This document shows, piece after piece, positions 28,585-37,173 of a stretch of DNA of 64,000 nt; position 1 is the first letter of the stretch, and every line of letters begins with the position of its first letter. Source of the stretch: a virus; IMG/VR virus record IMGVR_UViG_3300034105_001195, positions 19,354 through 83,353 of that record; one strand, written 5' to 3'. Made by a program: the position numbers and the translations under genes. The notes beneath the pieces are model-generated. The model did no database searches, had not been told where the DNA came from, and was given only the letters and a program-made list of their open reading frames with translations.

Positions 28585-30135
28585 TTATGCAGTCTTTGTA
28601 ACTGTGAAGTTATAGACTCTACCTCCCATTGCAGTTGCGGATGAACCATCATATACATTCCATACAAGTCTTACCGTTTGTGGTGATGCTAGTGTAAATG
28701 TTCCAGTTTTTGTAATTTGGGTATTTCTAGCATCTGGTGGTCTAACAGTATTTACTATTAATGATTTAGCTGTTGGAGTTACCGCCCAGAGTGGCATACC
28801 GTCATGTGAATCTCCACCACCATCCCAGTATAAGTAATGTGATCCAGAATAGCTATATGTTCCAGCTGCCAATGGATTTCCATTATTCAAAGTATAGCCA
28901 AATCCTGCAGTTCCTCCAGCACCTGCACTCTGATTTCCTCCATAGTAGTCACCCTGATTTGAGCAAGTCCACTGGAATGATCCTGTTGTTGTTACACTGC
29001 TGTCTCCAGAATTTGTCCATTGAGCAGACTCGTTTGTATACCCTGCACCACCAGTAACTGTTTGACCAGTGTATGTCGGTGTAACTGAATTAGATGCAGA
29101 AGATGGCTGGGAAGTTCCAACTGAGTTTGTTGCAGTAACCGTAAATGTGTAAGACGTTCCAGCTGAAAGACCAGAAACAGTTATGCTTCCAGAGCCAGAT
29201 TGACTAAGTGTTCCAGTTAAACCTCCTGGAGATGATGTCGCAGTATAAGATGTAATTGTTTGTCCACCATTACTTGAAGGAGCAGTAAATGGGACTGTTG
29301 TGGTATTTCCAGATATAGTTACTGTTCCAATTGTTGGTGCTGTAGGTACTGAGAATATATTAACCACAGTATTAAAAGATCTAGTTGAGGTATTTACTCC
29401 ATCTGAAGCGGTGATATCAAAAGAGTATGTCGTTGACGATGCTACATCTGGAGATGTTCCAGTAAGAGCTCCAGTTGAAGAATTAAGACTCATCCAAGAT
29501 GGCAAGTTAGTAGAAGAATATACGATAGATGTTCCGTCTGGATCTGTAGCAGAAATTGATGTATTCAATGAAGACTGTTCATATATTGTAGCAATTGTTC
29601 CAGCTGCTGTATTCCATGTTGGCGTTCCACCAGAATCTAAAGAATTTTCTAATATAGCAAACTGATTATCGCTATTAATTAGCTTAACGTCATAAGGTTC
29701 ATAGGCCACTGGCAAATTTGGTGTTGTTGCAGTTGCAGTTGTGGCACCTACAAATGTTGCTAGCGGAGAATTATATGCTACAGAATTTGTTCCTATAAAC
29801 TGAACTGCAAGTCCTGATTTATAATTGGATCCAGTAATTGTAATAACAGTCCCTGTTGTAGCTGCAGTTAGTGGAGATATGCTAGCAATTTGTGGTGCAG
29901 GATCTTGTGATACCTTTTCCCATCCTGTAAATCTATAAGCAATTAGTGCATTTAATGTTGTGTCAAAGTATAAGTCGCCTATTGATGGTGATGCAGGTCT
30001 ATTTTCTGTTGTCCCACGACCAACGTGACCATTTGATGCGGTTGCATGTCCAGAAATTGCAGCGGTAACCTCAGCATCAGTAGCAATAGCTGTGTTTGCT
30101 GATAGTATATTTGCTATATCTCTAGATTTAGACAT
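28585..30135 (-). CDS. Tail fibre with IPT, Ig and FN3 modules
   Basis: A 516-residue protein: residues about 80-165 IPT/TIG-like (SISPLTAATTGTVITITGSN), 165-260 He-PIG Ig (SLNSSTGALTGTSP), 265-355 FN3 (VPTAPTIGTVTISGNTTTVP) and a C-terminal beta head 360-516 (YDGSSATAMGGRVYNFTVT). The start overlaps the stop of the small gene at 30128. Likely a virion adhesin. Confidence 0.78.
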   Translation of the reverse strand: MSKSRDIANILSANTAIATDAEVTAAISGHATASNGHVGRGTTENRPASPSIGDLYFDTTLNALIAYRFTGWEKVSQDPAPQIASISPLTAATTGTVITITGSNYKSGLAVQFIGTNSVAYNSPLATFVGATTATATTPNLPVAYEPYDVKLINSDNQFAILENSLDSGGTPTWNTAAGTIATIYEQSSLNTSISATDPDGTSIVYSSTNLPSWMSLNSSTGALTGTSPDVASSTTYSFDITASDGVNTSTRSFNTVVNIFSVPTAPTIGTVTISGNTTTVPFTAPSSNGGQTITSYTATSSPGGLTGTLSQSGSGSITVSGLSAGTSYTFTVTATNSVGTSQPSSASNSVTPTYTGQTVTGGAGYTNESAQWTNSGDSSVTTTGSFQWTCSNQGDYYGGNQSAGAGGTAGFGYTLNNGNPLAAGTYSYSGSHYLYWDGGGDSHDGMPLWAVTPTAKSLIVNTVRPPDARNTQITKTGTFTLASPQTVRLVWNVYDGSSATAMGGRVYNFTVTKTA

Positions 30136-30373
30136 TATCTATTGGCTTCTCCAAATTAAAATACTCATATGCTTGATCTTCTGAATCAAACCAGCGCCAT
30201 CCATCAACTGGATATTCATAGGTATCCTTTTCGTCTCTGTATAGGGCATAGTCTTGGTTTAATACATAGAGTCTACCACAGACTACCATGTTTTCATTTT
30301 CTACTCTGTAGAACCCGTCGGTTTTTTCGTGGTATCCCTCTTCAGGAATAACTTCATTATGTCTATATATCAT
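30128..30373 (-). CDS. Small hypothetical protein in fibre block
   Basis: An 81-residue acidic, aromatic-rich protein (MIYRHNEVIPEEGYHEKTDG; PVDGWRWFDSEDQAYEYF). The start at 30373 forms an ATGA overlap with the stop of the BspA-like gene. No family recognised. Translational coupling to both neighbours suggests a fibre-related role. Confidence 0.6.
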   Translation of the reverse strand: MIYRHNEVIPEEGYHEKTDGFYRVENENMVVCGRLYVLNQDYALYRDEKDTYEYPVDGWRWFDSEDQAYEYFNLEKPIDNV

Positions 30374-32928
30374 GATCCTGATACCGTCCATCCCTTTGCT
30401 GTGGCAATAGATGGGGTATCATCTACTGTTCCATGGTTTGTTGTTACAGTTAATGTTTGTGCTCCAGCAGCCGTTCCTAAAGATGTATAAAGAGCATCTA
30501 ATGCGGCTCCATTAAGTCTCATGCCTGCTATAGATACAGCGTATTTTAGTCCCGTCAGAATTATTGAAGTAACATTTGTAAACGAAGTTGATGAAAATGG
30601 TGGTGAACCAGGTGCTGCTACTAGTCCAGAGCAGTTAACATTTATAGTTTTTATAGCTCTAGTTGATGAAGAGTTTAATCCAAAAACTGATCCGCCTGAC
30701 AAGGAAGTCAAAGATGTGCTTGAACTTAACAAGTTAGTTATACTTGTATGTGCAGAGTTAGAAATTGTTAAACTTTTTAAACTAAAAGTATATGCTGCAA
30801 AACTTTGGAACCCAGTTGATACAACTGAAGCAGTATTAAATAAGGGAATAGATTCTAGAGAAACACAACTATCAAACATAGTAGACATAGTTGTAACAGA
30901 AGCAGTATTGAATAAAGGCACAGACTTTAAAGAAAAACAATCAGAAAACATGCTAGACATAGTTGTAACAGAAGCAGTATTGAATAAAGGCACAGACTTT
31001 AAAGACAAACAATAAAAAAACATGCTAGACATACTTGTAACAGAAGCAGTATTAAACAAAGGAACAGACTTTAAAGATGCACAACCAGAAAACATGCCAG
31101 ACATATTTGTAACAGAAGCAGTATTAAACAAAGGAACAGATTCTAAGGCTCTACAATAACTAAACATGCTAGACATATTTGTAACAGAAGAAGTATTAAA
31201 TAAAGGCACAAAATTTAAAGAATAACAACCCTCAAACATATTACTCATATTTGTAACAGAAGAAGTATTAAATAAGGGTACAGACTTTAAGGAATAACAA
31301 CTATAAAACATAGTAGACATACTTGTAACAGAAGAAGTAACAAATAAAGGAACAGATTCTAGAGAAACACAACCATCAAACATGCTAGACATATTTGTAA
31401 CAGAAGAAGTATTAAATAAAGGCACAGACTTTAAGGAAGAGCAACCATTAAACATACTAGATGTATTTGAAAGCATTGGAGTATTAAATAAAGGTACAGA
31501 CTTTAAAGAAGAACAACTATCAAACATGGCAGACATAGTTGTAACAGAAGAAGTATTAAATAAGGGAACAGACTTTAAGGAAGAGCAATTAGCAAACATG
31601 TTAGACATAGTTGTAACAGAGGAAGTATTGAATAAAGGAACAGATTCTAGAGAAACACAACCATCAAACATGCTAGACATACTTGTAACAGAAGAAGTAA
31701 CAAATAAAGGAACAGATTCTAAAGAGATACAGGTATCAAACATACTAGATGTATTTGTAATCGTAGAATTACTATTTACTGTAAAGTTTTTTAATTGCAA
31801 ACAATATGCAAATAAACTTGCATAAGATGTTAAATTACTAGATACAATATTTACTCTTTGTAGATAGCCCATAATAAAAGTTGGAGAAGTTGAACCAGTT
31901 AGTTTAATTGTTGTAAGATTTGTTCCAGCAATTGCTATATCTAGCCAAGGAATTTGTGCGGAAGTACCAAGGCTTGTTCTTGTAAATGTTTGCTGTAGAT
32001 CAATCATTGTTAAATTTTGTCCTGCTTGTGGTGTTACCGTAACAAGAACTTGTTTAAATCCGTCAGATGTTACAGTTGATGAGATTGATGAATAGGTGTA
32101 TTGATGAGAGGCTTTTGTATTTGATGTAAAGTTTTCTGTTACTCCATCCCCCCAATCAACTGTATAGTTTCCTTGTGCTAATAATGCAACATAGTTTGAG
32201 TTATCATTAGATATCCCTAGAAGTCCCACAAATTTTTGTTCATTTGAGGCTGGAGCAGTTAGTGTAATCCAGTCTGCTGGTCTTGTCCATCCAAGGTTTG
32301 TTCCTGCTGCATTTACTGCATCTTGAAGAATATGAGAATTAGATTTAGTAGGTCTTGCAACTCCAGGATTTTCAACAACTATTGAGTATGGAGAATGCTC
32401 TGTTGGAAGAGTATCTGGAGAAGTTATTGTTAATGATGTAGCAGAATTTCGTGTTACTGAGTCTGCTGCTCTTTCTACCCCATCTATTCCCTTAAAATAA
32501 ACCGCTACATCTGATGCAAAGTTTGATCCTATGATATATGATTCTGTGTTTACAGTATTTACAAAAGAAGGGCTTATGGAAGAAATAGTGGCTGCAGCGG
32601 TAATCTCGCTAGATGTGGCGGTAGAAACAAAGCCTGATTGATTATATAGGAATGAAATTAAATCTGTTGCTGTCCCACCCAATATTACTACTTTATTAAA
32701 TTCTCCTGTGGTTGTTAAAGTAAGTCCGCTTGATGTTCCAACTAAATCTCCTGCTGAATTATATGCATATACATCTACAGATGAATCGGCAAGACTTGAT
32801 AGCAAAGAGTACTTACCAGAAGGATAATTTGAAGATAGGGTAGTTGTTGTAACATTATCAATTGTGTTTATAGAGAAGTTATTGGCAGAGGATGACCCTC
32901 CTAGTAAAGACGTTCTAATATCGCTCAT
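30370..32928 (-). CDS. BspA-like (DUF285) repeat adhesin
   Basis: An 852-residue protein; the start MSDIRTSLLGGSSS at 32928 is fixed by a TAATG overlap. Residues about 120-210 are IPT/TIG-like, 225-320 PKD-like (NYTVDWGDGVTENF), and about 370-705 hold roughly 13 tandem 24-residue repeats of type SLKSVPLFNTSSVTNMSSMF, the BspA/DUF285 leucine-rich repeat. A C-terminal cap follows. Such repeats are known from bacterial surface proteins that bind host molecules; here they sit in a phage fibre operon, so a host-binding adhesin is likely. Confidence 0.82.
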   Translation of the reverse strand: MSDIRTSLLGGSSSANNFSINTIDNVTTTTLSSNYPSGKYSLLSSLADSSVDVYAYNSAGDLVGTSSGLTLTTTGEFNKVVILGGTATDLISFLYNQSGFVSTATSSEITAAATISSISPSFVNTVNTESYIIGSNFASDVAVYFKGIDGVERAADSVTRNSATSLTITSPDTLPTEHSPYSIVVENPGVARPTKSNSHILQDAVNAAGTNLGWTRPADWITLTAPASNEQKFVGLLGISNDNSNYVALLAQGNYTVDWGDGVTENFTSNTKASHQYTYSSISSTVTSDGFKQVLVTVTPQAGQNLTMIDLQQTFTRTSLGTSAQIPWLDIAIAGTNLTTIKLTGSTSPTFIMGYLQRVNIVSSNLTSYASLFAYCLQLKNFTVNSNSTITNTSSMFDTCISLESVPLFVTSSVTSMSSMFDGCVSLESVPLFNTSSVTTMSNMFANCSSLKSVPLFNTSSVTTMSAMFDSCSSLKSVPLFNTPMLSNTSSMFNGCSSLKSVPLFNTSSVTNMSSMFDGCVSLESVPLFVTSSVTSMSTMFYSCYSLKSVPLFNTSSVTNMSNMFEGCYSLNFVPLFNTSSVTNMSSMFSYCRALESVPLFNTASVTNMSGMFSGCASLKSVPLFNTASVTSMSSMFFYCLSLKSVPLFNTASVTTMSSMFSDCFSLKSVPLFNTASVTTMSTMFDSCVSLESIPLFNTASVVSTGFQSFAAYTFSLKSLTISNSAHTSITNLLSSSTSLTSLSGGSVFGLNSSSTRAIKTINVNCSGLVAAPGSPPFSSTSFTNVTSIILTGLKYAVSIAGMRLNGAALDALYTSLGTAAGAQTLTVTTNHGTVDDTPSIATAKGWTVSGS
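30820..31760 (-). repeat. Tandem 72-bp repeats coding for BspA-like units
   Basis: About 13 copies at an exact 72-bp period (for example landmarks at 30836, 30908 and 30980), each coding for one 24-residue unit. Copies differ at scattered positions, and some neighbours are nearly identical, so unequal crossing-over could change the copy number. Confidence 0.92.
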
Positions 32929-34811
32929 TATCCAACCTTCCATCCATAAGTAGTTCCAGTATAAAGTAATGTATACCAGCCACCATTATTGTCAATTATT
33001 AAATTTCCAGTCCCGCCGTTTATCTTATTGCCATTTCTGGCCACAGTTATATTATACGTCGAAGCGTTCCCTGAAGCATCTACGATCTGAATCTCATCAT
33101 TTAGCGCTGGAGACGCTGGAAGCGTCAATGTTAGCGCTGATGCCGATGTAACAAAATATCTTTTCTTTGCTACTAATGTAGTATTTGCTGAAATTGAAAG
33201 TGGGGCAACTGAGGTATTTGCAGCTAGTAGAGCATTTACTTCTGCCTGTGTATATGTGTCTACTGAGTTAGCTCCAGTTACTGAGACTATTTCGATTATA
33301 TCTGATGCCGCCGCCGCAGATGTTAAAGTTACTGTATTGCTGTTCGATGTTGTATAGTCTGTAGTCTTAACAAGAAGAAGACCGTTCATAAAGATCTGCT
33401 CAAACCCATCAATAAATGGGAGGTCGGCAGTAAATACTGTTTGCCCTGCTGTTGCAGTAATTGCCTTACGGCGAATAATATTAGAATCAAATGTAGTTAC
33501 ATCTTCATCTGAGTCAATCCAAATCTGACCAATCTCTGGAGATGTTGGGGCGGTTGTTTGATATAGAGCACCTGGTTGAACATTTGCATCAATTTCAGAC
33601 TGAACAAATGCTGTAGTTGCAACCTGTGTCGTATTTGTTCCAGATGTTGGAGTAATTGTAAACATAGCTCCAGATGCATCAATTTTGGCTATTGCTGTTC
33701 CAGTAGAGTTCTGCCATTGCTGAAGGTCTGCCGTTTGTAAAGATACTCCACGAACAACAACTGGGATTACAGATGGGTTAAATGTAGTTGCGTTAAGATA
33801 TCCTAAAGTTCCCGTGGTCATCTTTCCACCTGAATATGCTGTAGAAATCACACCTTCAGTTGCGGTTAATCCTCCAGATGAATTAAAAAATGTTACGGCG
33901 GTTCCACTTGAATTCTGAAATTCAAGTAGGTTAGCAGTTTGTGATGCTGCGGCTCGTATGACTGCACCTATAGTTGAAGCGGCTGGATTTACCACAGTAA
34001 GTGTTCCTAAAGTGGTTGAAATAGCTCCAGCGGTTATTGATACCGATGAATATATGCGTCCAGTTCCAGTTACTTGTGCTAGCACAGATGAAGTGTTACT
34101 TTGCCATTGTGTTAATGCCGAGCCTGAATTTTGTCCTACAGCGCCTTTAATTATAAGACCAGCATTACTGGAGGCACCAGTATTAATCTGTTGAGGTCCA
34201 ACTGTAAAAGTGTTAGCAGATGTTAGAGAAGCTTTATCAGACAAAGCAGTTGTAATTCCTGCAGCATATGATGCATCATCATTAATTGCCGCAGCTAATT
34301 CATTTAGAGTATCTAGGGCTGCTGGAGCGCCATCTATTAAATTGCCTAATTGAGCCAGAGGGATACGAGAATTTTCATCAAGTGTTGCAATTCCATCTGG
34401 CTGTCCAACTTCTGAAATTGGAACATATGTTTCGTCTGATGTATTACCTAAATTTGATACTGCTGTGTCAACATAAGTCTTTGTGGCAATTGTGCTATCT
34501 GTTGAAACTGTAATTGTATTTGCTATATCATCAGAGGATACTGTGATCCCGCCGCTTCCAGTTAATGCAAGAGCAATTGCGTCTCTGGCCTCTTCGTCTG
34601 TGTATGAGGCTACTGGGTTTGTCTCTAATTGCTTTACTCTATAATCAAGGCTTGTTGTGACCGCCGAATTATTAACGCCGACCTTTTCTTCAAGTTTTTC
34701 AATGGCATCATTTAGGTTCGCATGCTGAGAAGCATGAGAAGGATTGTTTACTGGGTCGGAACCTGCGGGATTTGTAAGGTTATCCAACGAGGTAGGGAAA
34801 TTAGTAGCCAT
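32928..34811 (-). CDS. Long tail fibre with duplicated head module
   Basis: A 627-residue protein; the start MATNFPTSLDNLTNP at 34811 is chosen for its GGAGAG site, and a TATAAT lies nine bases upstream. Residues 40-60 are coiled coil (IEKLEEKVGV). Residues about 115-200 share 'TYVDTAVSNL...GQPDGIATLD...LNELAAA' with 39015-39584 and 43849-44622. The middle is Ala/Gly/Thr-rich beta repeat. The C-terminal 90 residues are repeated in 28178-28582. It is a trimeric-fibre type protein. Confidence 0.8.
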   Translation of the reverse strand: MATNFPTSLDNLTNPAGSDPVNNPSHASQHANLNDAIEKLEEKVGVNNSAVTTSLDYRVKQLETNPVASYTDEEARDAIALALTGSGGITVSSDDIANTITVSTDSTIATKTYVDTAVSNLGNTSDETYVPISEVGQPDGIATLDENSRIPLAQLGNLIDGAPAALDTLNELAAAINDDASYAAGITTALSDKASLTSANTFTVGPQQINTGASSNAGLIIKGAVGQNSGSALTQWQSNTSSVLAQVTGTGRIYSSVSITAGAISTTLGTLTVVNPAASTIGAVIRAAASQTANLLEFQNSSGTAVTFFNSSGGLTATEGVISTAYSGGKMTTGTLGYLNATTFNPSVIPVVVRGVSLQTADLQQWQNSTGTAIAKIDASGAMFTITPTSGTNTTQVATTAFVQSEIDANVQPGALYQTTAPTSPEIGQIWIDSDEDVTTFDSNIIRRKAITATAGQTVFTADLPFIDGFEQIFMNGLLLVKTTDYTTSNSNTVTLTSAAAASDIIEIVSVTGANSVDTYTQAEVNALLAANTSVAPLSISANTTLVAKKRYFVTSASALTLTLPASPALNDEIQIVDASGNASTYNITVARNGNKINGGTGNLIIDNNGGWYTLLYTGTTYGWKVG

Positions 34812-34900
34812 ATCTCTCCTATTATACCCCAAATGGGTTCCTGAATTAGTTACTCTTCCCTTAGTATATCACTAGACAGCTTAGTGGCAGGATCTAATTA

Positions 34901-35197
34901 CTACTGTAGTACAAAACCAAAATGCTTTAGTAAGAAGGTAGCTGCTAGGGCTGACCAGATTAGATTAAACCAAATTAGGGTAGGTAAAGTTTTAACTGTA
35001 GATGACCAGATTAAAGCAAGGCTGGTAACTAAAGCAATAATGTAGACCCACCAGATGCTAACTCCAAAAAGGAGGCCTGGGATAATGATTAAGGCCTTTG
35101 TAATAAAAGCAAAAAACTCAACAGTATTAGGAAGATTCCAATACTTCCTGTGTCTCATTGTTCCTAGGGCGTACAACCATTCTTTTCTAAATGTCAT
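34901..35197 (-). CDS. Small membrane protein paired with the halogenase
   Basis: A 98-residue protein with about three membrane segments (IIIPGLLFGVSIWWVYIIAL near 37-56, SLALIW, IWFNLIWSALAATFLL near 75-92) and a basic N-terminus. Its ATG overlaps the halogenase stop (TAATG), so the two are co-translated. Function unknown; it belongs to the halogenase unit rather than to the virion. Confidence 0.7.
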   Translation of the reverse strand: MTFRKEWLYALGTMRHRKYWNLPNTVEFFAFITKALIIIPGLLFGVSIWWVYIIALVTSLALIWSSTVKTLPTLIWFNLIWSALAATFLLKHFGFVLQ

Positions 35198-36783
35198 TAT
35201 GCTTCATCCTTGTGATAGTTTTCTTTTAAGAACTGATAATGAGATGGGGCATTTTTAATTGCTTCATTCCACTTAAATTTAGAGTAGTCTGTAGCCAACT
35301 TAAATCTTTCTGCAACTAACTTATAATCAGAATCTGGATAATGGTACTTCCAGAAATTAATGCTAATATTGCTAATTGGATACCACTCGTTACCAACTGC
35401 AATACAGTGGAATCCATTATTTACACTTATCTCATATGCCTGACTAAGAAGCTTGCCGTCCATCTCTCTTACCCATTGATGAGCCGTCTCTCTTGTAATT
35501 TCTGGATTTACAACATCTCTAGATGTCATATACTTCCAAAAATCTGTGTCATCTCTTTTGCTAAGGACATAGTGTAATTGCAAGAAAGCAGAGAAAGTAT
35601 TAAAATGCTTTTTTACAGTAAAATTATATGTCTCTTGATCAAATTTTGTTATGTGACCTCTAGACAAACTCCGTACTAAATTGCTAGCATTTTCATGAAT
35701 AAAATAAAGACCATTGCTTTCTAGTGGCTCAAGGAATGCAGATGAGAGTCCAATAGCAACAACATTTTTGTTCCATGGCTTAGAAATGATACCCGATCTA
35801 AAATGAATGTCTCTGAATACTAAATCATCTGTAATTCTATGTGCGCCTTTTACCTTTCTTAGGTGCTCTTTAAACTCTTCTAGTGCTTCTTCTGGTGTTG
35901 TAAATCTATCTGAATAAACGTATCCTGTTCCTATTCTTGAATAAAGAGGAGCATTCCAAACCCAACCGTTTCCAAGGGCTGTAGACTCAGTGTAGTTTAC
36001 AACTTCTTCTTCAGGATTTTCATATGGAAGCTGAATAGCCCATGTTCTATTTACTGGTAAATATTCTGCATGTGATTCAAAAGGAGTATTAAGGGTTTCT
36101 GAAATAAGCATACCCTTAAAGCCAGTACAGTCTATATAAAGATCTCCAGAGACCACCTCTCCATCTTCTAGTGTGAGAGACTTAATACCATTATCATCGT
36201 GATCTATATTTGTTATTGTAGACTCTATATGCTTTACACCTCTAGGCTTGGCGTACTTGTCTTTAAGCCATTCCGCAAATTTAATTGCGTCAAATTGCAA
36301 TGCATAGTCTTTATGCATTGTAAACGAATCCATTTCGTTTTCTTTTGGAAAGTACATCTTGTTTGAGTTAAGAAGAACTGACTGAGGAAAAATGCAATCT
36401 ACGTAGTCTTGTTTTTTAATTTCTGGATTAAATATTTTCATCACATGCCAGTCATTGCCATTATCTAAAGCAAAATTTCCAACGTGTGGGGATCCGAATG
36501 GATAATGATACCCGCCATCACCCTTTTCATAAAAATCAGTAAATTTAATTGATAGCTTGTACGATGCGTTAGTATAAGACATAAAGTCTTTGTGATCAAT
36601 TTCCAAGGCATGTAGCCATGCGGTAAGTCCAGCTAGAGTAGATTCTCCTACTCCTATTTTAGAAATAGAAGGGCTTTCAATTAGAGTGATATCTCTATCT
36701 GGATAGTATTTTATTAGTGTTGCTGCTGTCATCCAGCCTGCTGATCCGCCGCCTACAATTACAATTTTATCTGACTGATACAT
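35197..36783 (-). CDS. Flavin-dependent (tryptophan-type) halogenase
   Basis: A 528-residue FADH2-dependent halogenase. GxGxxG (GGGSAGW, residues 11-17) binds FAD; IGVGEST (43-49) is a family motif; Lys76 in NASYKLSIKF matches the catalytic lysine and Glu in SAFLEPLESNGLYF the catalytic glutamate, as I recall them from PrnA. The WxWxIP signature appears as WVWNAP. Such enzymes chlorinate, brominate or iodinate aromatic substrates; viral members are known from marine cyanophages. Here it lies inside the tail-fibre block with its own promoter and an upstream terminator, as an auxiliary 'moron' unit. The substrate (free metabolite or a virion or host surface molecule) is unknown. Confidence 0.9.
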   Translation of the reverse strand: MYQSDKIVIVGGGSAGWMTAATLIKYYPDRDITLIESPSISKIGVGESTLAGLTAWLHALEIDHKDFMSYTNASYKLSIKFTDFYEKGDGGYHYPFGSPHVGNFALDNGNDWHVMKIFNPEIKKQDYVDCIFPQSVLLNSNKMYFPKENEMDSFTMHKDYALQFDAIKFAEWLKDKYAKPRGVKHIESTITNIDHDDNGIKSLTLEDGEVVSGDLYIDCTGFKGMLISETLNTPFESHAEYLPVNRTWAIQLPYENPEEEVVNYTESTALGNGWVWNAPLYSRIGTGYVYSDRFTTPEEALEEFKEHLRKVKGAHRITDDLVFRDIHFRSGIISKPWNKNVVAIGLSSAFLEPLESNGLYFIHENASNLVRSLSRGHITKFDQETYNFTVKKHFNTFSAFLQLHYVLSKRDDTDFWKYMTSRDVVNPEITRETAHQWVREMDGKLLSQAYEISVNNGFHCIAVGNEWYPISNISINFWKYHYPDSDYKLVAERFKLATDYSKFKWNEAIKNAPSHYQFLKENYHKDEA

Positions 36784-36832
36784 CTTAACTCTATTCTTTA
36801 ATAAATAACGGAAGTTTGCCGTTAAATAAACT

Positions 36833-36869
36833 AAAAAGCGCCTATATGCATATTATACATTTTAGGCGC
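36833..36869 (-). terminator. Terminator insulating the halogenase unit
   Basis: On the minus strand GCGCCTA and TAGGCGC form a 7-bp stem around an 18-base loop, followed by TTTTTAG. It ends the fibre operon after 36886. The promoter of the halogenase lies in the same DNA. Confidence 0.8.
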
Positions 36870-36880
36870 CCTTAAGTCAA
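36852..36880 (-). promoter_or_regulatory. Halogenase promoter, embedded in terminator
   Basis: The minus strand reads TTGACT (36880-36875), a 17-base spacer and TATAAT (36857-36852), close to sigma-70 consensus. The spacer contains the 5' arm of the terminator, so RNA started here carries only the 3' arm and is not terminated, whereas read-through from the fibre genes is. Confidence 0.8.
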
Positions 36881-36885
36881 TGCTT

Positions 36886-37173
36886 TTATCTATTTGCCCA
36901 AACTTGAGAATCTTCATCCCATAACTTTGTAAGTGGGTCTGGATTTGGACCTACTGGAGAAACCCAGTTAAAATCTTCATCTAGTATCCAAGACTCGTAT
37001 GGCTTTGGGTCAATGAATTTGGCATTCCCAAAATCATATGTTCCTCCTACTACTGCATTTCTAGTTTGTTCAGTTACTTTAATATTATACCCAGGCATAT
37101 TAATTATTTCTGAGTCTGAACAAATAAATACATTAGAGACTAAATTATTATCAATTCTTGCGTATCTTATCAT
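36886..37173 (-). CDS. Fibre-associated protein, paralogue of 41199
   Basis: A 95-residue protein (MIRYARIDNNLVSNVFICSD; KPYESWILDEDFNWVSPVGP; TKLWDEDSQVW). It is clearly paralogous to 41199-41486, sharing KPYESW and the WDE..W ending, which resemble short proteins encoded next to phage tail fibres. ATGA overlap with the glycine-rich fibre gene upstream. Confidence 0.72.
   Translation of the reverse strand: MIRYARIDNNLVSNVFICSDSEIINMPGYNIKVTEQTRNAVVGGTYDFGNAKFIDPKPYESWILDEDFNWVSPVGPNPDPLTKLWDEDSQVWANR

Noticed and set aside
30820-31760. Regular repeats considered as a CRISPR array
   Set aside because: 72-bp units are contiguous, in frame and protein-coding, with no spacers; no cas genes.
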